NCBI GenBank assembly: GCA_009809945.1
Contig: WTPW01000866.1
Span: 186,955-250,954 of the forward strand
Source: Gigaspora margarita
Lineage: Eukaryota; Glomeromycota; Glomeromycetes; Diversisporales; Gigasporaceae
Direction: 5' to 3'
DNA length: 64,000 nt
The notes beneath the pieces are model-generated. The model was not told the DNA's origin and did no database searches. It saw only the letters and a program-made list of their open reading frames with translations. A program made the translations under genes and the position numbers. Positions 55,476 through 64,000 of this stretch are shown here, piece after piece (the stretch's first letter is position 1; each line of letters opens with the position of its first letter).

Positions 55476-57492
55476 TTACGAAATATTTTAAGTAGCTATA
55501 TATCAATATATAACACATAATCATTTATATCAATTAAAATTAAATGTTATACATTGATTAACTTGTTATAAATCAATATATATCAGTTATAGGACATGTT
55601 TTCATGAATTAAGTTTAAAATAAGTTTATAATAAAAATTATAAAAAAAACATATGAATTTACTATAAACTTTGAGCTAAGATCCCTCTTTGGCTTAACTA
55701 ATTAACTTAAATTAAATTTTGCAGGTATATAGAACAATAAAAGAAGAAAATTTTGAGCTTAAAAACTGCATTAAAATTTTGCTAATTTTGCACTTTTTCA
55801 AAATATAACTCTGTCAAAAACAAATATTTACAAATTTTAAATTAGCAGTTATGTATAAAATTATGCTTTGAACAACTTTACTTAGATGACGGAAGTAGGT
55901 TATCTTGTAAGAAAAATGGGTTATCTATGTACTAAAGTTAAAATTTATCATATTTTATGATATAACTTTTTTCCTTATTAGGTAACCTACTTTGAGCTCT
56001 TAAACAAAGTTGTTTAGCATGTAATTTTATATCACATTTGAAATTAATTCACGTTTTTTGGACCTTTTACTAGTAAAAAATGTGTTTAAAGTTTAAAAAA
56101 ATTTTTTTTTTAAAAAAAAATTTTTTTTGAACTTTAAACCTATTTTTCACTAGTAAAAGGTCCAAAAAACACGATTCAATTTCAAATGTAATGTAAAATT
56201 ACATGCTAAACAACTTTGCTTAAGAGTCCAAAGTAGATTACCTAATATAGAGATGGGAATTAGTAATATATCTAGTAATCGATCATTGATCAATCATATA
56301 CAAAGGAGATCGATTTTATGATCGATCATAGTATTTTGATTGGTCATTGCATATGATCGATCATGATCATATGATCAATCATAATTTATATAATTGATCA
56401 TATTCGTTATCAATTATACAAATGATAAATGCCATAACAATACAAATGCGCCTAATAGTATAGTTGGTAATATGGGGGTGAAGTTTGATAACAAAGATTC
56501 AACAAACAAAATTATAGTATTTATGTATTGTATGCCCTATAACAGCAAATAATAGCATGTAATTATAAATAGTTAAATAACTAAAAGTTACTAGACAATA
56601 AAAATAGCAAATTTTATTATGTATATGTATATTTAGAGTATTTACTTATAATAAAAAACAAGTTTCGATCTATCCAAATAAACTATCTAATAGAAAAACA
56701 TTTAATCCTTTACAAAATGTCTCTAAGCTACTCTATAATGCTAAACTCAATCAAAATTTTACATTTTTTGGCCCACTGTTGAACATAATGGTAGTAAATT
56801 CGTTCATTCTAGTTTTGTACACGTGACTTCGATCCTTCTTCCAGTTTATATTTATGACTATTATCATAATTCCTGGAACAACTGATAAAAAAATTGGCTG
56901 AATAATTTTTTGGCTGATTCGATTAAGATTGTGATTTCAGTATGATCAGTAAATAAAAGCTATTTTTGGATCATATATAATACTTTATTCAACAAAAGGA
57001 ATGTATATACTATACATATATACATGCTAGTCTCATAATATTTATACTAGTCACCAGATTTTAAATTATATCAATTTGAATCAACTATGCCGAAATCATA
57101 GTCAAATCAGCCAAAAATCATTTAACTAATTTTTTTATCAGGTGTTCCAAGAATTATGGATTATCTCACCCAAGTTTCTAGCCATTTAATGTATCGAATT
57201 AGACATGATTTTGAAGATTTAGTTAGTAGTAGAATTAATTTTCTAAAAAAACAAAACCAACCCAAAATTACCTACCCAAAGAACCAACCAACTCAACTTG
57301 ACAAATCTAACCATCCCTTTTAAATAAGCTGATAATTGGCTTTGCGAATATCTTAATTCCAAAGTAGTCGACCATGTGGATTTAGCGCCTTATCAGTATA
57401 TGTAAAAACCTGAAAGTTAGCAGATATATAAGAAGATATCATAAGTATCTAAACACTAGATCATTTTTGTAAAACTGAATTCATGTACTGTA

Positions 57493-57676
57493 CAGTTGAC
57501 TCTAACTATAACAAACCTCCATATAATAAATTCTGGATATAACAACCCCAAAATTTTAAAATTTCATAGTAGTTTGGTATAGAAAGTGCCATTGATTCTT
57601 AAGAAAACATAGTATTTTCTATAACAAACTTTTTTTTCTTCCAGAACTGTTAGTTTGTTATAGAAAGAGTTGACCG
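57493..57676. mobile_element. 184-bp pogo-like MITE (complete)
   Basis: CAGTTGACTCTAACTATAAC to GTTATAGAAAGAGTTGACCG with TA at 57491-57492 and 57677-57678. Internal TATAACAAAC repeats. Half copies at 7505-7596 and 8170-8284. Confidence 0.8.
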
Positions 57677-58249
57677 TAGTTAATTAAACGTACCAATCAC
57701 AAGCATTGTCACAATCCTTCATATTCAAAATTATGGCTGTCAAAAGTCTATAATAACACTGATACCATAGATATCTGCTTTTGTATAAACTGTTCTTCAT
57801 CTGACAAAACTCCAAAGCAACATAAGATATGGAATCATAAATAACACCTTTTAAATAGTTTTTTTAAACAGTTCTAGATTAAAATATAAAAAGTGCCTTG
57901 ATGTTACTACTATGAAAATCAGTATATAAAAACAAACTTTATATCCACCAAGCATTGAAATCACTAATTCGCCTGCTGATAAAACCACTAGCCTATTGCT
58001 GTTGAAATCAACTGCTGAATCACTACCCACCCGCTATTGTAATTACCTATTTTAGCAATGCTCATTTTGCGACTCAGAAAAGATGACTATAACAGCTCCA
58101 TAGCTCAGAAAAAAAAAAAAAAGTTAGTTAGATAAAAATAAAAGAAACAAGACAAAAAACTCACGAATTACCCACTCGGTCTAATTAATACAATGATGTT
58201 TACTCAAAGCTTACTCTATAGTGACTCTGAAAACTATGAAATCACCAAC

Positions 58250-58335
58250 TACAACATCTTCAATAACAGCTTCAACGATGGTTCCATGATGGCTTCAACG
58301 ACGGCTCCAACGATAACGGTTTCAACAACGGCCTC
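58250..58335 (-). repeat. GGAGCCGTCGTTGAAGC minisatellite
   Basis: Five or so units, on this strand AACGATGGCTTCAACGACGG. The same motif as 29494-29582 and 45620-45960. Confidence 0.65.
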
Positions 58336-60214
58336 AAAAAAAAAATTTGATTATCATTATTATATATGATTGCTGATCTCAAAAATGATTGGCTAATCAT
58401 ATTGGAAAAAAGATAGCACTATAGTGCTATAGCACTAAAATGCTATAGCACTATAACAATATTCCTATAATCAATTATAATTGATTAAAAGGATATAATC
58501 GATCAAACTTTATGATTGATCAAACTATATGATCGATCATGATCGATCAAAAACTTTCATAATTGATCAAATAATATGATTGATCATGATCGATCATATT
58601 AGGTTCGATTCCCATCTCTAACCTAATAAGAAAAAATGTTAGATCATAAAATACTATAAATTTTAACTTTAGTACATAGATAACCCATTTTTTTTTACAA
58701 GGTAACCTACTTCTATCACCTAAGTAAAGTTGTTCAGAGCATAATCTTACATATAATTGCTGATTTAAAATTTGTAAATATTTGTTTTTGCCAGAGTTAC
58801 ATTTTGAAAAAGTGCAAAATTGGTAAAATTTTAATGTGGTTTTTAAGCTCAAATTTTTTTCTTTTTTTGTTCTATATACTCGCAAAATTTAATTTTAAGT
58901 TAATTAGTTAAGCCGAGAAGGATCTTTGCTCAAAGTTTATAGTAAATTCATATGTTTTTTTTATAATTTTTATTATAAACTTATTTCTAAGGAACATGTC
59001 CTATGACTGATATCTATAATCGATAAATATCATAATTAAAATATAAATCATTATACATCTGCTAATTGATAGTTATCGTATTCATTATAGTGCAAAGTGC
59101 CTGCCACCTATCTTATTTTGTTTTTATTTTTTAAATTACAGTAGTAGTTTCAAAAGTTCAAAATATTTTAATATATTTTAAAACTGTGAAACCAAGCTGG
59201 ATTTGTAGATCTGTAACCTGGATCATACCAAGCACACATTGGACTATATTTTAAAATATTTCAAAATCTTGTATGATATATCGATATTAATCTAAAATTT
59301 TGTATTACACAATCAGATTAGATCTTTTGTTTATAAATTAGATCTTCTACATTGTTTTTTTTTATTTCATTTTGTTTTTTTATTTTCATTTTGTTTTTTT
59401 TTTTATTTATTTTTTAATTTTTTTNTTTTNTTTGGCACTTTACAAGAACACCAGCCCTTTGCAAAAAAACCAACAACTTTTTGGCACTATGCAAGTATAC
59501 CAATATGACTTCACAAGCCAACTCAAACTTCTGACACTTTGCAAGAACTCTTCTAAATTTTCAAGAATGTTTTTTTAGGGAAATGATTTAGTTAGGTACA
59601 AGTTTTCGCAAGTTTTTGCTTATTTATTTTCTCATTTGATGCTTTTTGTTTTTGTTTTTTTGTTTTTTTTTAAAAAATTTTTTTTATTAATTTATTTTAT
59701 TCCAGTACTTTGCAAGAACACTCTTCTTTAGAAAAATAATTTAGTTAGGTGCAAGTATTCGCAAGTATTCGCAAGTTAACCTAGCACTTTACAAAACACA
59801 ACTAGGTTTCCAACAATTTCTGAATTTGAACTCTTTAGAAAAATAGAGATTTGGGGCTTTATTTATTTTTTTTTAAGTTTGCTTACATATTTTGTTTTTC
59901 AGTTATTTTTTTTTTTTTTACTTATTTTTTTATTTTTATTTTATTTTATTAATTCCTGACTTTCTTCAGAACTTTGCAAGAAACAACCTAACTTTCTGGC
60001 ACTTTACAAAAACACCAACTCTAACTTCTCTACCACTTTGCAAGAATATACTAGATTCTCTGACAATTTGCAAAAACTTCTACACTTCTGAAAAATAGTT
60101 TTGTTTTTACTTCTTTACTATTTTTAAAAAGTAGCGAATATGAGTAAAAAGAAATAATAAGTGTATAGAGCTAGTATTATGTGATGAAGTACGAAAATAG
60201 TTTAAAATATTACT

Positions 60215-60967
60215 TTTTTTTTTCTAACTTCGACAGCTTCGCCAATACTTTATTAGAATATATTATATTAGAATTACATTTTCAAGAATGAGGATACAAC
60301 TAGCCACACATGCACTTTTGGTGCCTAATTTAATTAATCTGCTCGAAGGTTCTACACTAGCTTCTATATCTACAACCCAACTACAGAATTTGCCTATTTA
60401 AACCCTCTGGTTTAATACATACAATCCTAACAAATATTTAATTCCAAAGTCTAACATCACTCCATTTCCCCTATTTGAAAAATCAAGTGCGACCTGTCTG
60501 CACTGGTCTTTAAACCAGAATTATACCATTGAACAGCCATATCCCATTTTGTAGTTATTTATGGATTTTCAGTAACTAACGCATCTGCATTATACTGACA
60601 CTTGCAATCTGAATTACTCCAAACCACTAGGTACCTCCCTTGCCCTTTTAAGGTTTGTTTGGATCCCAGCACTGATCTCTTTTTATAGTAGTGCCATCAG
60701 AGATCTAAATTACCTCCTTAATTAGAACTTTCCAAATGGGTTTCTGTTTTTCCAGTTCCTTGGATTTTTAGTGTAATGATACCATTGCCCCAAGAGCTTC
60801 TATTCAAAATGGTAGAACCAAGGTTACAGGTTTTTTACCCACCTGATATTGAGCTATAGTTACTATAATATAGGCCTATTTTTCATTATCATTGTTAGTA
60901 GAATTTGAACTTTCAACCAGCCACTTGGGGTAACAACCTGGCCACTTCTCTAGATCATCACACCCTT
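60215..60967 (-). mobile_element. tRNA-derived SINE, family 1, copy F
   Basis: Head at the right with GTGATGATCTAGAGAAGTGG (A box) and AGTTCAAATTC (B box); T run at the left. Flanks TTTAAAATATTACT and TTTAAAATAGTACT give a 13 of 14 TSD. It carries an extra tRNA-like segment at 60491-60545. Confidence 0.7.
60491..60545 (-). other. tRNA-like segment inside SINE copy F
   Basis: The minus strand reads GGATATGGCTGTTCAATGGT, ATAATTCTGGTTTAAAGACC: an A-box-like TGGCTGTTCAATGG followed by an anticodon-arm-like CTGGT..ACCAG. No convincing B box or acceptor closure, so it is not called a tRNA gene. It is absent from SINE copies A, B and C. Confidence 0.35.
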
Positions 60968-61324
60968 TTTAAAATAGTACTATTTTTTCAGTTTCATTTT
61001 TTTTTGTTATTATTTTACTTCTTACTATTTTTAGAAAGTAGTGAATATAAGCAAATATAAGCAAATATAAGTATGTAGAGCTAGTATTATACGACGAAGA
61101 GTGAAAGTAGTTTATAATATTATTATTTTTTAGTTTTCAATTTTTTTGTTATTTTTTACTTCTTTACTATTTTTAGAAAGTAGCAAATATAAGCGAATAT
61201 AATAGTTAAAACAAAGAAAAGAAATAATAGCTAACTGCGAAGTGAGAAAATAAGTATTTAGGAGCTAGTATAATGCAATAAAGTGCAGAAGTAGTTTAAA
61301 ATATACTATTTTTTTGTTTTCATT

Positions 61325-62195
61325 TTTTTTTTTCAGTTTTATAACCGTGACCTAACTTTATTTCATATTATTTATGTGATTAGGCTATTAGACACAAACG
61401 GAAACAGTGTGAATAATCTATTATACATATATGAGAGATAAAGAATCAGGCTGCACTATAGCCTTCTGTACACTATAGATTTTTACCTGAGGCCAAATTG
61501 TTAGCTGGATAGGATCTAACGATACTACCAGACTTGCAAAATAAAAATTGTTAACACATAAATCCTATCCAGACTAACCGGCCAGGACCCAACTATGTTA
61601 AACTGAAAAATGCTATAGTCAATAAATGAACTATAGCTAAAAACGTCCGTGAGTCTTCATCCAGTGGTTTCCTCCGAGGACCTCATCAGCTATCCACATG
61701 GTTCGTTTCCGAACCACTCCGGCCTTCGTACCCAAAATAGTAGGTGCCTTCCCGATTAGGTTAGTGTAAACACTGTCGATCTTTTGGAGGGGGTACGCCA
61801 AAAAGCCCACTTTTTGAAAATTCAACGGCGAAAAAAGACCAAGACCAAATGACACCAAAAATTTCTACTTGTACATAGAGAGAAAGTGTGTCTTCCCGTA
61901 TAGTAGAGTTCCAAGAGAGAGCCATGCAGTACTTGGGGAGGTAAGTGATAGACTCTGAGCTTGTCGGCAAGTAGTCTATGAACTTTACTTCTAAACGACA
62001 AGTGCCTCTTCCGTTTTGTGAACAGTGAGTGTTAAACTCTGGGGCTACTAGCAGATACTCAATTAACTGTATCCCTAAATAATAGCTGCTGTCCAAAGCC
62101 GTTTCCTTAGGTTTTTCTACAGTTGTTGCTAAACGATACTTCTGAAGGTTGGAGTTTTTGTCGGTACAAGTGATCGGTAGATTAAGTTACGGAAG
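61325..62195 (-). repeat. Unclassified repeat RB, copy 2
   Basis: A higher-GC block whose 61740-62010 part matches 17840-17897 plus 18900-19370. It is inserted in the T-rich tract of the CATCAGC element, which resumes at 62198. Two short minus-strand frames (61637-61858, 61761-62096) are open here but overlap each other and are not conserved in copy 1. Strand is arbitrary; class unknown (a retroelement fragment is possible). Confidence 0.5.
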
Positions 62196-62484
62196 ATCTT
62201 TTTATTTTTTTTTGTTTTCATTTTTTTTTTGAGTTTAGTTTTTTTTAATTTATTTTTTTTTTTTTGTAAAAAATGTATAATAATATATAATAAATAAAAT
62301 ATATTTAATTTAAAATATAATATATAATAATAATAATAAATAAATAAATATAAAATTTTATATTAAATTGCAAAACTTTGTGAAAACATGTAAAAACCTG
62401 TAAAATGTTTAAAAATAAGTATACAGTATAATAGTATTGATTAGAATTATTATTCGTGATTGTTAATCTGATTACTATTAATTA

Positions 62485-62710
62485 TTGTTGCAGATCATAA
62501 TGAAATCAGATCATAATGAAATACAGGGATTCGATTTAAAAATATAAGCCCTACTAAAATCTACTTATACTCTTTTTCAAATAACCCTAACCCTAAATCC
62601 TAACTTAACTATAAAAAAACCTAACAAAAAAGACCCAAAAAAAATTTAAAAATCAGTCATAAAATAAGTTCAATTTTATTATGATCTGATTTCATTATGA
62701 TTTGCCACAA
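62485..62710 (-). mobile_element. TTA-target MITE with TTAGGG core, copy 2
   Basis: TTGTTGCAGATCATAATGAA to ATTATGATTTGCCACAA, TSD TTA at 62482-62484 and 62711-62713. The core ACCCTAACCCTAAATCC is the complement of copy 1's. The TIR is extended by a second ATCATAATGAAAT unit. Confidence 0.8.
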
Positions 62711-62831
62711 TTATTACTGATTATTATCAATTACTAACTTAATTGATAGTCCTCGTTAGGGGGGATTTTAATCAATTATATCCAATAACTGATAAAAATA
62801 GATAGTAATTCCTGTACAAATTTTGGTGATA

Positions 62832-63433
62832 CAGAGAAATAGAAACCTGTTTGGCAAGTCCCAAGTAAGAAAGTAGCAAAGATCTTTAACAGTGTTACCA
62901 AAGTTGAAATATTAGAAACTGAAGCCAGAAAACTAAATGACAAAACTCTTGAGAAGGAGGTTTAGGGAAGTGACAAAAATCAGGTGATTTTTTAGGGGAG
63001 AGGGGGTAAAAAAAGTTGAAATTATATATAAGAACCTGACTATATATATATTGAAAAAGAGGAGGAGGGTAGGCCTCTGATAAAAAATAATCAGGTGATT
63101 AATGACATGGCCCTTACCAATCTGGCTGCTAGAGTTGCACTAGAGAAAAAGTGCCTATGCTATAGAAGTAGGCACCAAAAAAAAGAAAGAACTGACCTGT
63201 TCAGGCTAACTAGTTTGGAAGTTTGGGGATATCAGAAAAGCACTAATAGGAAAGCTGTGGGTATCGAGATTAGAGTAAACCTTACAAGAGCAGAATTAGA
63301 TAATGATGGCAGTTAGAAACCTCTAACTACAAGTGGTCTGCTTTGGTAGATGCATATATTACTGAAAGTGTAGGTGAATACCTGGGTGGGACAGGTACCC
63401 TCTATAAGATTTACCATAGAGCAAATGCCCTCC
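62832..63433 (+). mobile_element. SINE family 1 body fragment, copy G
   Basis: From AGAGAAATAGAAACCTG to CAAATGCCCTCC; head and 3' end are missing because CATCAGC elements abut on both sides. A TTA-MITE interrupts it exactly at GAGGTTTA/CCAATCTGG. Sense frame 63095-63316 resembles that of copy C. Confidence 0.7.
62965..63113. mobile_element. TTA-target MITE, copy 3
   Basis: GGGAAGTGACAAAAATCAGG to AATGACATGGCCC, TSD TTA at 62962-62964 and 63114-63116. The uninterrupted SINE copies confirm the empty site with a single TTA-like position, so the element borders are secure. Confidence 0.85.
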
Positions 63434-63442
63434 AATAGGTTT

Positions 63443-64000
63443 TCATCGGCAAATTTTATATATAGATATATATCGATTACTAACTGGTAAGATATATATC
63501 GATGATCAACACCCCTATCGATTATTATCGATAGTGATAGTAATCGATATAAATCCGGTTAATCAATTACTATCACTATCGATAATAATCAGCAGGGGTG
63601 TTAATCATCGATATATATCTAATATAATATCAATTAATAATTATTATATTCACATAATCATGCTCGCAAGGTTTCGCAATTTATTATAATTTTATTTTTT
63701 TATTTATTATTATTATATATTATATTTTAAATTAAATAATCAATATTTGCAAGTTTTCGCAATTTAATATAAAAATTATTTATTTATTATTATTATATAT
63801 TATATTATATTACATATATATTATTATAAAAAAAAATGAAAAACCAAAAAAAACCCCCCCGAAAAAAATAACAAAAAAAACAAAACCGGAAAAATAGTAA
63901 TAATTTTTAACTACTTTTGCACTTCATCGCTTATATTCACTACTTCTTGCAAAGTGTCAGAGAAGTTAGAGTTGTTGTTTTTGCAAGTACCAGAAAAGTC
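63443..64000 (-). mobile_element. Long gene-free TIR element, copy 6 (left part)
   Basis: Begins CATCGGCAAATTTTATATAT, then two subterminal blocks with TATCGATAGTGATAG, CACATAATCATGCTCGCAAG, TTTCGCAATTTATTAT, AT tracts, CACTTCATCGC, TTCTTGCAAAGTGTCAG and runs off the window. It is the reverse complement of 1-735, block for block, and has few decayed CpGs (TCGATA intact), so it looks young. Confidence 0.65.

Larger units (their letters stand above)
56248..58620. mobile_element. 2.4-kb hAT-like element, perfect 8-bp TSD
   Basis: TAGAGATGGGAATTAG to GATTCCCATCTCTA, flanked by ACCTAATA at 56240-56247 and 58621-58628. Subterminal GATCGATCAT/ATGATCGATC repeats occur at both ends, likely transposase-binding. 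No transposase remains. It contains a pogo-like MITE (57493), a GGCTCCAACGA minisatellite (58250) and a GCACTATAGTGC palindromic repeat (58408-58460). Confidence 0.85.
55581..59012. mobile_element. Palindromic TIR element split by a hAT-like element
   Basis: Left ATATCAGTTATAGGACATG and right CATGTCCTATGACTGATAT open inverted arms of about 400 bp that match in order (AAACATATGAATTTACTATA; AACAACTTTACTTAGATGAC). The left half has its own palindrome (55860-56235) as in the copy at 736. Removing 56248-58620 and one TSD leaves about 1.05 kb. The frame at 58547-58885 is not a gene. Confidence 0.7.
59013..62831 (+). mobile_element. Long gene-free TIR element, copy 5
   Basis: Internal order as in copy 2: AACCAAGCTGGAT, GTAACCTGGATCATACC, ATCAGATTAGATCTTTTG, T-rich tracts, TTTGCAAGAA arrays (59450-59560, 59700-59800, 59965-60080), then a unit of about 130 bp with GAGCTAGTATTATGTGATGA repeated at 60165, 61078 and 61268, then AATAATATATAATAAATAA and TTGCAAAACTTTGTG. 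Both termini are decayed (right about AAATTTTGGTGATA). SINE copy F, repeat RB and a TTA-MITE are inserted. Confidence 0.5.

Noticed and set aside
58408..58460. GCACTATAGTGC repeat as an operator-like site
   Set aside because: A simple self-complementary tandem repeat inside a hAT-like element with no gene beside it.
61637..62096. Two overlapping minus-strand frames as genes
   Set aside because: They overlap in different frames, lie in repeat RB and are not conserved in its other copy.

Overview
The window is 64 kb of very AT-rich eukaryotic DNA and almost all of it is layered, decayed transposable elements. One short gene island (about 9.0-14.1 kb) holds everything I believe is or was a host gene. 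From family knowledge I think the source is an arbuscular-mycorrhizal (Glomeromycotina) fungus: a fungal HIS2-type histidinol phosphatase with short GT-AG introns and a CTAAT branch site, a DUF4419 protein, a relic of the large F-box family expanded in those fungi, and a decayed LINE of the type common there. That is inference; the species is not determined. The assembly has a 281-base N gap (21615-21895) and two single Ns (59425, 59430).

Layout. 1-8.9 kb: the end of a long terminal-inverted-repeat (TIR) element, palindromic elements, a dead Tc1 transposase and two tRNA-derived SINEs. 9.0-14.1 kb: a DUF4419 gene, an F-box pseudogene and an intact three-exon HIS2 gene whose first intron has been filled by a 427-bp fold-back element. 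14.1-23.2 kb: miniature inverted-repeat elements (MITEs), nested hAT-like elements with 8-bp target-site duplications (TSDs), unclassified repeats, and a second long TIR element. 23.2-27.3 kb: a TIR-flanked block with two tandem arrays, a 35-bp minisatellite with higher-order structure and a 196-bp palindromic satellite. 27.3-30.6 kb: palindromic elements and simple repeats. 30.6-46.7 kb: one minus-strand LINE, dead but with recognisable endonuclease and reverse transcriptase, split by two more long TIR elements, two SINEs and several hAT and MITE insertions. 47.2-52.1 kb: a nest at least three levels deep. 52.5-59.0 kb: a hAT-like MITE, a second dead Tc1 relic, and a 2.4-kb hAT-like element with a perfect TSD inside a palindromic element. 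59.0-64.0 kb: two more long TIR elements and more SINE copies.

How it fits together. Only HIS2 and the DUF4419 gene look functional. The rest can be read as a timeline: the CpG-poor LINE is the oldest layer; SINEs, hAT-like, Harbinger-like (TTA/TAA TSD), pogo-like (TA TSD) and TTAA elements inserted into it and into one another. The most unusual component is a family of long, gene-free elements ending in CATCAGCAAATTT, carrying subterminal TATCGATA repeats and internal TTTGCAAGAA arrays, with six copies or parts in this window.
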